DNA of 64,000 bases from Seriola aureovittata. Lineage: Eukaryota > Chordata > Actinopteri > Carangiformes > Carangidae. This document shows positions 1 to 11,290 of this stretch, piece by piece; the stretch's first letter is position 1; each line of letters begins with the position of its first letter. A program made the position numbers and the translations under genes. The stretch covers positions 620,583 through 684,582 of the forward strand of contig NC_079387.1 in NCBI RefSeq assembly GCF_021018895.1. Direction: 5' to 3'. Under the pieces are notes generated by a model. It was not told where the DNA came from and did not search any database. It saw only the letters and a program-made list of their open reading frames with translations.

Positions 1-395
1 CTCCTCTCCACCTGTACAGTAAATCCGGCAAAAAAAAAACAAAAACCCTAACCTCAAAACACGCGCAGGTTCACGCCAGGAGAGTGCGTCAACTCCTGCG
101 TCATGGAAATTTGTCTTTAGCGAAGGAGAGGAAGGTTGAGGGGGGAAACAAAAGGATTTCAAACAGCAGTAGCTCATCACTTCAGGTAATTCTAAGCCTG
201 GATAAAGCTGTAGATGTGCGTGTGACAATCTTAAAATATAATAATGATCTTCAAGACAATACAAAGAAGTAGACGACAAAAATTAATCAAATTAAAGTGA
301 TCTTCCTCTTTGAGTCTTTGGTCAGCACATGCGGTACTGTGGTTTGTAATTAAAGCAAATTAAAAAGATGAGATGAGTGTTCAGAGTCTGCCTCA

Positions 396-448
396 GGAAA
401 AAAAAAGAAAAAAGAAAAGAAAAGAAAGAAAGAAAAAGAAAAAAAAGG
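396..448 (+). repeat. A-rich purine tract
   Basis: About 53 bases of only A and G on the plus strand, made of A runs broken by single G residues. It is simple low-complexity sequence with no downstream gene that would make it a polyadenylated insertion. Confidence 0.85.
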
Positions 449-665
449 CAATACTCTGTTAAAATTCCTGAGGTGATAAAACACAGAGGCTTTTAATTTT
501 AAATACAAAATCATCCTTACGTAAGGAGTTTGACGCAGCTCCCCTTTTCCTTACAAACCTGAACAGTTTCAACGATAAATACAGTCTGTAACCGTATGGA
601 TGGACGTCAACAGACTTGAATACGTTGCTATAACCGGACTAAACCACAGTATTTCAGTATGAGAG

Positions 666-696
666 AGGAGGAGGAGGAGGAGGAGGAGGAGGAGGA
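666..696 (+). repeat. (AGG)10 trinucleotide microsatellite
   Basis: About ten uninterrupted AGG units. It lies in no coding frame that looks real, so it is a noncoding microsatellite. Confidence 0.9.
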
Positions 697-1795
697 AGCT
701 TTGTGCCTCAGAAACAACAACGTGCTGTAAAAATGTTGTGATGTTAAGGGACAGAAAGTTTCTCTTTGTCTGAAAGCTCTCAAATGTGCCACAGAAAGCC
801 GAGATTCAAAGCCAGGCCCATCTCCCCCTAATTAACACTTTGAAAGATAAAAGCAGTTTATTAAATCAATCAGGATGATGGTTGTTTGTGAATCCCAGCA
901 GATAAGGACATTTGCATATTAACTTTGCAGTTCTAACCTACATTTGAGGATCTTCTGAGATTGTGGCCGGCTTCAATGTAAATATTTTCCCCCTCGCTGC
1001 TACTGTACACGTTTTAAAGTTTCATCGCCCCGGATTCTCTGGTGGATTTTCAACTCATTAAAAAATAAAGAGATGGATAAATAAGCAAACATATAAACGT
1101 AAACAGACAGACAAATGAATAAACGAATACGGATATTATGGCGCCGGAGAGGCTTTGCCAAAATTTGCGGCAAAGACGACGCAAAACAATCTGGATCTTA
1201 ACTTGTTGTTAGATATTCCCAGTTCATAACTAGGCTTTAAATGAACATGAAAGCAACAAATAGGCTTTAAAAGAGTATTATATGTGCCCTCCAGTTAATC
1301 TGGCACATACTAAAGAGCTGTTTCAATATGTTCTGCCAAAAATTAACTTCCATGTGAATCATGTATTTTCTTGATAATGTTTTAAGTAAATTTAGACAGA
1401 ACTGAAACTTGTATCGCTGCACTTTTATTGAAGTTGTTGGGTGTTTAAAATCGAAATGAAAATACTGATATTTGAGTTTCCCTGCACTGCCAGCTCCTGA
1501 ATAACACAGTGTCTTTCTCACATTTGTCCCTAAAATGTCACGAGCTCACGTGGGTCTTTACGCTGGTGCTATTCCAACCGATTCCCTGAAAGAGACACAC
1601 GACAATGAATGAATGAATTTATCCCGCTAACAGTAACTGTCTGTGTAGCACAGCCTGATGTATGTGACTCCTCTGAGCCATAGAGCTCCATTGTTTCCAA
1701 AAACTATTAAAAACACATCAGTGGGCCACACTGTTGAGCTGGGTGACATGTTCCTACATCACCACAAACACACACACACTGTACTTTGACTCAGT

Positions 1796-1797
<2 letters not shown>

Positions 1798-1858
<61 letters not shown>
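1798..1858. repeat. (CA)30 microsatellite
   Basis: About 30 uninterrupted CA units. Frames on either strand read it as His-Thr or Cys-Val runs, which are artefacts. Confidence 0.95.
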
Positions 1859-1860
<2 letters not shown>

Positions 1861-2224
1861 TCCTGCTGCCACAAATACTCACTACAGCACCAAATCTGGA
1901 TTAATCCACCGCTGAAAATAGTCCCCCCTTCGAACGCACTATTCCCTTCAGTGGAGGGGAACGGGTTTATAAAATTATTATTTTTCTTCCCGTGCGCTCC
2001 GGGGTGAATCTCCGTCATCGGAGGTTGATGACACTGACCGACAGGGACCTGATGTTTAAGGAAAGATCGGCCTAATCACAAAACACATTAGCTGAGGAGC
2101 TGCGGTGTTAAACCTCATCAGCAGTCAAACCTTCCCTGCATTCACAGCGATAACATTAGAGCATCAGTTGTGAGACAGAGACCGCCACAAAGAAAATCAA
2201 AGCGTGCAGATATTGACCGGCCTC

Positions 2225-2515
2225 TCATACAGACACGGAAGAAGAAAGAATCGCCGGATCGATAGCGGCCGTCGCTAATCCTGGTACCTACACAACAGCA
2301 TCATTGTGTTTTTCCGATGGGCGGGCCCCCAGAAGCTTCGGAAGAAATCACCGCGCACAAAAGGTCGCCGTCGCCATTACTCGCCTCTCGAAAAGGGGGG
2401 TCATGCGTTTCCGTCGACCGCCGCGCCACTCGATACCAAACTTACTGATGCGATGAAAGGCCGTTTGTGACCCGATGTGCGCGAGTCCTCAGCCGTAATC
2501 GCTCCAATCTGCATT
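2225..2515. promoter_or_regulatory. CpG-rich patch with a GC box
   Basis: I count about 30 CpG dinucleotides by eye in roughly 290 bases, whereas the flanks are CpG-poor and AT-rich. A GC box (GGGCGGG) lies at 2319-2325, matching the Sp1/KLF type. The density resembles a small CpG island or an unmethylated distal element. There is no recognisable exon beside it, and no TATA box or transcription start could be assigned. Function is inferred. Confidence 0.4.
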
Positions 2516-3563
2516 CAGACGGACAAGAGGCGCAGATCTGAGAGCAGCTATCATCATCTCATCTCCAGCAGAGAATAGGTGAAGCGGTATTCCAGGGGAG
2601 GATATAAAACAAAACAAAAAAAAAAAAGAAGGAAAGAAAGAAGGAAGTTACTTTAACGACTCCCATGGCTTTTAATTGCAGAGGCTTGGACATTAGTTCA
2701 AAACTGCTCACTTCATGCTTGGGAACACAGTGCCACGGTGCCTGCGCCCTCACCCGACACTTGTTTTATCTGCTTGCAGATTGAACTCACTTCACAGTAA
2801 AGAGAGGCCAATTAGGGTGCAAAAGGATTAAAAACACAGGAAAAAAAGAAAGCTTTTCCATTTCTCCACTTTTGTAGTGGAGGACAGGCTATAGGATGAA
2901 ATGTACGAGAGGGGAAGAAAACTCAGCGCTTTATGATCGGGAAATTAAAGAGGAAAATGAAGGTGTGAGGTTATTTCCTGCCAGTCGTCCCCGGAGAGGG
3001 AATAAAAGTCCACCTTGTGTTACTGTTGGATCTGTGTGAGTCTTTAAAGATTCTGAATAGAAGACAATCTTTTACAAGATGGTTGATATGCACCAAAAAA
3101 AAAAAAAAAACTTTTTGAATAGCTGCACATCATGAATTTATGGATACCCAAGGGGGAAATCCCCAGCATATTCACTTTAAATCCATCACATGCATATTGT
3201 TAGGAATTATGATCATCTGAGTAAAGTCGCGAGAACGTCTGCGTGACAAATTTGGCTCCTGTGCCTATTTTTCTTTGTGCATCATTGTTGAAGTTTGGTG
3301 CAAAAATGGAAGCTGAAGAAACAACACATATTGCCTCCTTTAGTCTCTAGAAATATTATATTCGATATGAATATATTACATGGGCAAAACAGTTTCTCCT
3401 TCTTAGTTTGAAAGTATGCGGACATGATGTGTTTGTTTCACGAGTTATTTAAAGACGATTTTAAATGAGGCCACAAATCACAAGTAGCTTTTTTTACAAC
3501 AGCGTTTTAGGGTGAATTTGTCCTTTTTATAAGTGCAAATAATAATTCTGCAGTGCTGTTAAA

Positions 3564-3581
3564 GCATGCTGGGTAATGCAG
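3564..3581 (-). promoter_or_regulatory. ZNF143/THAP11-like (SBS) motif, reverse orientation
   Basis: The plus strand reads GCATGCTGGGTAATGCAG. Its reverse complement contains TACCCAGCATGC, which resembles the 3' half of the SBS motif bound by ZNF143/THAP11 (TTCCCAGCATGC). The 14-mer ATGCTGGGTAATGC at 3566-3579 recurs exactly at 62306-62319, and its core recurs at 23308-23319. Binding is inferred from resemblance alone. Confidence 0.35.
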
Positions 3582-3791
3582 AAAGAGGTCAGTGCTTTGC
3601 TTTTGCAGTTTATTTCCTTCAAATAAACAGGCTGAGAGCTTGGAATCCACAGGCCTGACCATTTATCCATCTCTGAGTGGAAGCTAGGCTCCGACTTCCT
3701 CTAATAAAATGATTACCAATCTCTGGTAGTGGTTCACCTCAGATGCACTGTCCCTGGGAGAGGTCCGCGAGATTCTATTAACCAGGGAGAA

Positions 3792-3829
3792 GGGGGGGTG
3801 GGGGACGTGTAGGGTGGGGGGGGGTTGGG
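3792..3829 (+). other. Potential G-quadruplex
   Basis: Five G runs of 7, 5, 3, 9 and 3 residues lie within 38 bases, separated by loops of 1, 7, 1 and 2 bases. This meets the usual sequence rule for a G-quadruplex. Whether it forms in vivo is unknown. Confidence 0.6.
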
Positions 3830-4339
3830 CTTCCCCCAGCGAGGAGTGTCTTTAACATAAGTGGAGATGAGCGCAACCGGATGGCGGAGGCGAGGAGGTT
3901 TCCCCAGGAACGAGCGGAGAGCGGCAGGAAATCGATGCGTTGTTTGTTTATTGGTCTGACCCACGAACCTCTGTAGCTCTACATCTGTCAGACCCACCCC
4001 CACCCCCTCTCTCTCTTTTTAGTCCCTCTCTCCCATCTCCCCATTTCCCTGTCCTAGGAATCCTGTCCTATTTTCTCATCAGTCTCATCCCAACAAACAA
4101 GACTGCATTTCCAATAATAGACGACTTTCAGATAAATAAATGTCAATTTCATTACATCAGTCCTGTATAATTAAATTATTAGTTTGCTGTCCCATCTGAT
4201 TGCCATTTGTAGAGATAAATACTGAAGCACACTCCAGTGATTTTCTGCTGCACGTCTATAGAGTTAGGAGACTCATCAGAAACAGACAGACAAAGAAGAA
4301 TGGTCAAAATCAAAGCAGGTCAACCTCCAAAAATACTGG

Positions 4340-4359
4340 ACTACACTTCCCATAATGCA
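4340..4359 (+). promoter_or_regulatory. Near-consensus ZNF143/THAP11 (SBS) site
   Basis: The 20 bases match the remembered SBS consensus ACTACA-N-TTCCCAGAATGCA at all fixed positions except one: T replaces G inside the AGAATGCA half. SBS sites mark ZNF143/THAP11-bound promoters and chromatin anchors in vertebrates. This copy is not beside a recognisable exon, so it may be a distal anchor or a repeat-borne copy. Confidence 0.45.
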
Positions 4360-4922
4360 AGTGAATAGTGTTTTTTTGTTACATCCTCCTGCCTGAAACT
4401 GCACGCCCATCATCGGGGTTCATTTCAGAAGTTTGTAATTAACTTTTAGTTTGAATCATTTTCTATTAATGTCTTCGGCAGTAGCCTCCACTCGTGTAAT
4501 TGGGATTATTATTTGTATAGAAACTCAATCAGACAAATGAAAGATCTCAGCCTGATTAAAAGGTGCTATATTAAATATGAAAAAACTTGCTTTTGTTTAA
4601 ATTTATTTATTTTTTTCAAATATAAGAATTGGTGTCACAGTTTTTCACATGCTGGATGTCTCAAGCTGGAGGTCAAATCCGCGCAGTTTCATCATCGCCG
4701 AAGGAAGAAAAAGAAGACCTTCCTTTTCACTTCAACTGGAGAAAAACTTCCAAGATCCAGATATCCGCGACGAAAAAGGTCACCCGAATCTTACGACTCT
4801 TAGTGATGCTAATGGGGCCTAATTTGAAATGGAATTTTATTCACATCTTTAAATCCAACAATGAGATTTCATTCAGATGTAGCAGTCACTTTTTACTTTA
4901 ATGATAACTAGGTCCAAATGCA

Positions 4923-4972
4923 GGGAGGGAGGAGAAAAAAAAAAGAAGAAAAAAAGAAAGAAAAAAAAAAGA
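4923..4972 (+). repeat. A/G-rich purine tract
   Basis: Fifty bases of only A and G on the plus strand, mostly A runs broken by G. Low-complexity sequence with no sign of a gene-related role. Confidence 0.85.
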
Positions 4973-4999
4973 TCCCCAAGGTGCTTTGACTCTGTTCTT

Positions 5000-5420
5000 T
5001 TATTAATGACTTGAGCCCTTTTGTGACCGCCACAGAATCATTTGATGAATCATTATCGTGGAGAAAATCATCACGACTGATCATATTAAGAGGGGGAATG
5101 CAGTTGTTTTGCGAGGCCTCCTCTCTTGTCCATTGTGAATTATTGTCATTATCATTAGCATGAAATGAATTCTGGCCTTTTCAAAAAGGGGGAGCGTTGC
5201 TACGAGTTCATGTATATTCATCTGTCGTCGGGCCACGGGCTTGTTTTGTCTGTTATTGTAGCCGCTGCGCGCCGCTTTGAACCCGCCTCTGTACGGGAAG
5301 CTGATAAGTGCGCCTCGGCAAACATCAACCTTGTTTACATTAATGTCTGCAGACTGTTGCAGGTCGACTCACGATCCATATCAATCGTGCGTCGGTGAAT
5401 AAATCCCGTCGACGTGACAT
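5000..5420. promoter_or_regulatory. Candidate conserved noncoding element
   Basis: Repeat-free sequence with clustered ATTA/TAAT cores and two SOX-like ATTGT cores near 5132-5146, followed by a CpG-rich 3' part (about 5255-5420). A frame stays open for 77 codons at 5165-5398 on the plus strand, but its product matches nothing I know and the start is arbitrary. An enhancer-type element fits better than an exon. Confidence 0.35.
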
Positions 5421-8400
5421 CAATGAGGCCCCCCGCCCCCCCGATCTGTGTTATAGCCACGTAAACAATACATTTCTGTGTGTCTGCTTGCCTGTGACGG
5501 CATAATAGAGCTATATTTACTCAGATTTCACGGAGTCACATGACTGGCTGCATAGTGAGTTCGGGGGTTTACATTCCTCTCTGTTGGTTTTTAATGTCAC
5601 TCCAACAGTAATGTGTCTGGCCTCCTGGCATCGGGGACATTTGGGGGACGCAGAGTCCGATCGAGAGTAGCATCTGCAGCCTGCTGACTGAACGGGGGCC
5701 CCCCCTCCAGCGCTACCTGAGCCCTGGCTGGGGCCAGTAGCCACGAGCTGTGGGGGGGGGGGGGGCTGTTTGAGGAGCAGGAGAGGGGGAGGCAACCGCC
5801 ATCACCGTGATCTGATTTATCCTCAGGCCGGAGACTACAAATGAGTACAGACAGCTTTTTCATAGCCAAAAGACACATTTGCATCCATGTGTGTGTGTGT
5901 GTTTGTGGATATGCCTATGATCGGGGGAAGGGGGCCGGGGGTGCGGAGGTGTCACAAGATAGAGCGTAGTTTCACGAACAGCTCCGTTTCAGCAATGAAA
6001 GGTTGACGCTAAAGTACACCAGTGTAAACGGCCGCACATTGAATATATACAGTGATGCGTTTCTTTATTCTTACGTTATTTACGTTTCTGCACCACAAAC
6101 TGCGGCACAGTCGTTTGAGACAGGAGTATAAAATAATTCAGATTTTCATAAGAAGGCCTGTATGTCTTCACAAACGCATAACTGGAATCACCCAATGCTT
6201 TAAAGTTGCTATTTTATGGTCATTAAGTGTGCGCGGGTGTTTAATATTAAGGATTTAATGTTACACCTCATAAGCGTGTACCTCTAAAGTGAGGAGCTCA
6301 TTACCGCTCCTGGATAAAAGCTTTCATAACTGCAGTTCTGCTCTTTATCGCAGCGAAAATCTCAATCCTATACACTCACTCCTGTCCAAAAAAACACAGC
6401 TCTGAAACCTTTTTTTTTTTTTTTTGTGGAGCGAGAAAGCTTGAGAGTGGAGTAAGAATATTTCAACCTGTTACTAAAATCCCCAAAAATGAATGATCAG
6501 ACCAGAACATAAACCGCCACGACAGTACTCCTGCTGTTTTTCTGAATGTTTGTATAGATGTCAGGGTTTAAGGTTCTTTCATGTAGCTCAGTTCCTGAAA
6601 CAGTGAAATGTTCATTATCATGTTTTTGCTCATATTTTTTGGTTTATATTTATATAAGTATGTTTCTCTCCCTGCAGAGCCGACATGGAGGTATTTTTTT
6701 TTATCACATGTCAAGTGTGTGGTTTCGCTGTATTCTTCCAGAATAACAATACGACTAGTGAACAGAAGAGTTTTAAAAGAAATCTGCTCCATTCTGCAAA
6801 CTTCTCGACTGTGCCTCCGCTGTAGAGTCAAGGCTGCGGACCTGAGAGCGCTGAACTTTCCAGTAATTATTCCGCACTCGGGTCAGCTCTGGACAATATG
6901 TTAGCCATCTGCCGGCATCTGTGCTTTCTCCCACTAATAGACTGAACCACCCCCACCTCCCCACCTTCCCTGCACACCGCCACACAGCCCCCCCCCCCCC
7001 CCCTTTACACCGGACCACCACCACAACCCTGGAGCGAGTGGAGCCGGGGGTGAAGCGCTAAGCAGGTCACATGTTGTCTTTCAGCCATATTTGGGTCAGG
7101 CCTTTGGCACTGGATGAGGGGAAGCTTAATGCACGGAGGCAATGGGTTATAATCCTCCCTCCAACACACACACACACGCACACGCACTGTATGTTGGCCA
7201 CACACACATAGACATGCAGACGAATAAACAGACATACACATACTGTACTCATATGACTTTCTTGGATGCTATTTTGCCTTACAGGAGCGTGAAATTCCTC
7301 ATTTTCTGTGATATGATCCTAATTCAGGGTTCATCTCATTTTCCCAGAAAGGTGCCGAATACTTAAAATTCAAACTTCAACATCCAGGATTGTATATTGG
7401 CATGAAACAGAAGCTAACGGCAGCTTTAGCAGACCATATGTTGCATGGGACATATGTTCGGAGCATATGTTTAATGCCAGAGGAAAGAGGGCTCACACAT
7501 GTCGCGGATCGCAGGTAGACGAGATCTTAAATACAGAGCGAAGAGACAGCTGAAAGTGAAATCGGAGCAGGAAAAAAACCGTCTGTGTTCATCTAGTTCT
7601 TGTGTTAAAAAGTCTGAACTTTCCTGAGCTGTGAGGCCAAACAGTCACATCTAATATTTTGTGAAATGTATGCAAAACCGGACTGCCAAATTTGCTCCTT
7701 CCATTAAGATTAGGACACGGCACATATATCTTGGTGGTGGAAATGTGTAAATTTAATAAGAAAAAAAAAAGAAAAAAAATATGGAAAAATAAACTTTCTT
7801 TTATCAAGAATTCATTAGGAGTAAACTCAGGGCGTTGCATGTTTTTTTTTGGTGGTGTGTGAAGTTCTGGGGGAAGAGGCTGAGTGCGCGGGTATGAAAT
7901 GTGATCAAATTTCAAATACATTCACAGTCGTGGCAATTTGTACATTTGCATCAAAGTTCTGGCGGACGTCTGACAATAAATGGGATGAGGTTCGACACGT
8001 CTTGCTGCTGCGTTTTGGCCTCCTCATCAGCACCCACTCGGCTCCTGCCTCCTGCCCCCCCGGAAAAACGGCGCCAAACGCAGAAAACACTCAAACTCCG
8101 AATAGGAAATTAGACGATGTGATGAATAGGTGGACAGCACGCATTGGCTGACAAAAACAAATCAGGCCAGCGGGACTGTAAACTCACCAAAACAGCCCGA
8201 AAGGTCACAAGAAGCCAAATTTCGTGTGTCAGCCGTACAAGCTGCCATGGTGGTTTTCATCTCAATCCACAGCATTCATCACCAGGTTCTAGACGTCCAC
8301 ACCTCCCTGTGCAGCAGTCTAGACTATTAAGGAGTTTCCACCATGAAAAGTGAGACACTTATGATGTCTTGAGCGGTGACACATTTGCACTTTTCTCCTT

Positions 8401-9059
8401 CCTCTTTGCAATCACACTAATTGCTTTCACATATGACTTCTGGCATCATTTTCCTGCACAGAAAAACCTTTAGTGCGATTCTTATCTCAAAGTGCAGTCA
8501 GACAGGCGTCAGATTTGGCTTTTGAAGCTTCGGCGTTATGACTTCATCGCGGTTAGAGCCGCACCAATGGGGGAAAAAGGGCACCAATAGGAAAGACTTT
8601 GAAATTAAGGGAGAGATGCAGCCTTCAAAAGAAACATGCGAGGGTTAAATTTGTATAAACAGATGGAGAAACCATGCCGAATACAAATCCTCCCATACAG
8701 GACACAAACACTGGTTCAATGACCCTCATAGCCAAAAAATGTCAACCCAGTTAAACACCTGTGAGAGATTATGGAGAAACGAATCAGTCAGATCTCCACC
8801 TCCATCACCAAACATATTTTGGAAGAATAATTTTCATTTCTGCAGCTGTGTTCAAAGCAACAACTCCTGAAATAGCCCGTACATCAGGAGGCTTATCGAG
8901 CCACCACCTTCGTTGTCATGGTTACAATAACAAACACACACAGCTAAGTTTATGGAACACTCGCACTTTGGGTTAAGTTTAGGTGCAAAAACTACTCGGT
9001 ATAGGATGGACAGATGGACAACATCTACAGGTGGTTGAAATGGCACCTGAAGGCACCGA
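5421..9059. other. Gene-free stretch
   Basis: No exon or RNA gene was recognised. It holds a G run at 5751-5765, a T run at 6410-6425, a C run near 6987-7004, a short interrupted CA array at about 7165-7208, an A-rich tract near 7760-7780, and three CATATGTT copies at 7435-7471. Confidence 0.55.
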
Positions 9060-9290
9060 GAGTTTCTGTCGCTTCCTCTATTTCCCCTCCAGCGACCAGA
9101 GTGCAGCGCGGGACAGGACGCGTGACGTCATTTGACTCGCACCAGACGACGCCCCCCGTGGCACGCAGCGGCGCTCGTCACCGAGAGAGAACAAGCGGAG
9201 AAGGTGCGGCGGCTGGGATGTGCTGATCGGAGGTGTGAATGTGACGAAGCGCTGATGCGGGACGGTGACGAATCCTGCGACACAGGTGCT
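9060..9290. promoter_or_regulatory. CpG-rich patch with a perfect CRE; possible promoter
   Basis: A sharp CpG-rich block stands out from AT-rich flanks. The palindromic cAMP-response element TGACGTCA lies at 9123-9130, which is the CREB/ATF full site. CpG-rich blocks with a full CRE are typical of CREB-responsive promoters. No convincing exon follows on either strand, so this could be the start of a noncoding transcript, a distal element or an unlinked 5' exon. Confidence 0.4.
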
Positions 9291-9401
9291 GACAGTTGGG
9301 AGATCTATAGGTGTGGCATCACGACGACTTATAATATTCACAGTTTAGGTTTTTAACTGATCATTCGATCAATAAAAAGCTGCATTGAGTGCAAGGTAAT
9401 A

Positions 9402-9414
9402 AGGTCAAAGGTCA
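9402..9414 (+). promoter_or_regulatory. Perfect DR1 nuclear-receptor element
   Basis: Two AGGTCA half-sites in direct repeat with a single A spacer. This is the consensus for RXR heterodimers, PPAR-RXR, HNF4 and COUP-TF (NR2F) proteins. It lies about 100 bases downstream of the CpG/CRE block. Binding is inferred. Confidence 0.55.
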
Positions 9415-9714
9415 CGACTGAAAAGGAAAAATATTCCATAATCCCATTCAGTGTACACACAAATGCACATTGGGTTTTATGTGCACACGTCTGTAGAAAA
9501 TTTGAGGAATAACATCAGTGTGTTCCTCTCTGTGCATACATATCTGCATGCACATAAAGTAGAAAAGAAGAAATGGTGCACGGGCAAAGCTGTGCATATC
9601 ATCAAATAAAAAAAATAAATAAAAAGGACTACGTGTCCAGGAAGTTCAAAAACTCCCAACTTCTCCCCTCCTCCTTCCACCTCCACCCTTTTCATTCCTT
9701 TTCATTCCCCTCTC

Positions 9715-9905
9715 CTTAGCACATTCAAATGTGCAGGTTTGTTTTGGGGATGAAGTCCTCCGCTTTGATCAGCGCTAATTAGACAGCCTCTGCTTTCGTT
9801 CTCTACCTATTAGGGCTGGGTAGGTTATCGCCGCCCTAATCTCTGGCCGGTAGCCAGGCGAGGGTGCTGCGATCCTGGAGGAGCCCCCCTCAAAGCCGTC
9901 TAAGG
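9715..9905. promoter_or_regulatory. Candidate conserved noncoding element with inverted ATTAGGGC
   Basis: Unique repeat-free sequence with homeodomain-like cores (CTAATTAG near 9775). It includes a perfect 8-base inverted repeat, ATTAGGGC at 9809-9816 and GCCCTAAT at 9833-9840, with a 16-base spacer. The paired sites suggest dimeric homeodomain binding or a small hairpin. Conservation is not tested. Confidence 0.4.
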
Positions 9906-10137
9906 TGAGGAGGAAGCGTGATGAAAGGGCCGTCTCCTTTCAGCACAGATCAATACGCTCCTCTCCTTTGCCTATGGGGGATCAAGAGTTTGAAACACAA
10001 AGGGGGTTTTTGCATAAAGATCCAAACAATGGTTCACAAGACATTTTTTCTCTCTCACTCTCTCGCTTTATGCTTTATACTTCCTCTCTTGCACTTTTTT
10101 CTGCCTTCCCTTCAACTTTCCTCTCCTGGAAAGAGAA

Positions 10138-10162
10138 GGGGTGGGGTGGGGGGTGGGGGGGG
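10138..10162 (+). other. Strong potential G-quadruplex with single-T loops
   Basis: Four G runs of 4, 4, 6 and 8 residues are each separated by one T. Single-base loops favour very stable parallel quadruplexes in vitro. It sits about 250 bases after the candidate element at 9.7-9.9 kb. Confidence 0.7.
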
Positions 10163-10929
10163 TACTTAATGAAGCTGGAAATTTGGATTTTAGAGGTTCA
10201 AAACGCCTGCAGGAGGCAAACAACTAAAGTTGCAGTCATTTCTTTTTGAGCGTGTTGAGCCTTTACTTGCTGGATGGTAGAATGTGCTGCTCCGGTTGCT
10301 CATATGTAAGGATTGACTTACAAGACTCAAATACTGTTTAAAGTAAACAAATGTCACCGCTCCGCCAGACGTGCAGCGTATGTTGAGATAAACAAACTTA
10401 TTATTCTCAGATATTGTGTAATGCTCCTTTAATGCTGCGCGATATAGATGGAAGCGTTTAATCCTGCGCTATTTGTTTCATACGTCATGCATAAGGAAAG
10501 CCCAACTGGGCACTTCTAGTTTGTTTGGTCAGTTCAGCCTAAACAACCGATTAGGGATTAAAAGAAACGTGTAATCCGCAGTTTACAGTTACAGCATTTC
10601 AGTCTATTTAGGAGGAAGTGAAAACCACTGAGATGCTTTGTTTAAATGTGCTTGATTGTTTGAAATGCACAGCGGAGTTAAACTTGACTCAAGCGCATTT
10701 TCCATCCGACTGAGGTAGTGATTCATGAACTCTCGGTTAGCCGAAATTAAAATAAATGGGCCGTTTTTGATTGTTAGACCCATGAGATAAATTGTGACAT
10801 CAGGTTTCAGGGATTTATCACAATGTTGGACCAGCAGGAGTAAGACGGCATGTTTTTTCAAAGCTGCATAATGAGGAACTGACTGATCCATCAGATCCTG
10901 GCATTTTAGCATCTTTCAGCTCACTGTTT
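10163..10929. other. Gene-free stretch
   Basis: Unique AT-rich sequence without simple repeats. A minus-strand frame of 102 codons at 10604-10912 has no recognisable domain or codon signature and is treated as chance. Confidence 0.5.
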
Positions 10930-11290
10930 TCACACTACTGTGGTACCACGCTAACTTAGCGACTAGCTACCGAAACACAGTTAAAAGAAGGTGCATGCTG
11001 GACTTACATTAGTCCAGAGTCCAGAGACACAACCCAAAGTGAATGCTAATGTTGCTCTCTGTCTGCTGACTGTGTATCTAGGCAACTGGTTGCGCACGTT
11101 AGCCATACCAGCTTTAACAACGTGATCTGTCAGTGGAGTGTTTACAGCTTGTTGTGCTGTGTTTTAGTTGTTCTCTGCTCCGTTTTACTGGCAAGGCAAG
11201 ATAATCTATCCACACCTACGGTAAAATTACATCTTCATGTTATTTTTCACAGCACTAGCAGTGTGTTTAACTTCTAAATTAAGTGCTGTA
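10930..11290. repeat. Probable teleost interspersed repeat
   Basis: The block has clustered GCTAAC/GTTAGC words and a segment around 11000-11090 that I recall as recurring in fish genomic and transcript sequences. Family, ends and target-site duplication could not be defined. A repeat library search would settle it. Confidence 0.35.

Larger units (their letters stand above)
1..2224. other. Gene-free stretch
   Basis: No coding exon, RNA gene or transposon was recognised. It holds the simple repeats listed separately and otherwise unique-looking AT-rich sequence. A perfect POU octamer (ATTTGCAT) lies at 910-917. Open frames here are short, and the ones near 1.8 kb read through the CA array. 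Confidence 0.6.
2516..4999. other. Gene-free stretch
   Basis: No exon or RNA gene was recognised. It holds short A-rich runs near 2.61-2.65, 3.10 and 4.92-4.97 kb, the G-rich tract at 3.79-3.83 kb, and two ZNF143-like motifs listed separately. Around 2650-2750 there is unique sequence with TAAT-type cores that could be a weak regulatory element. Confidence 0.5.
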
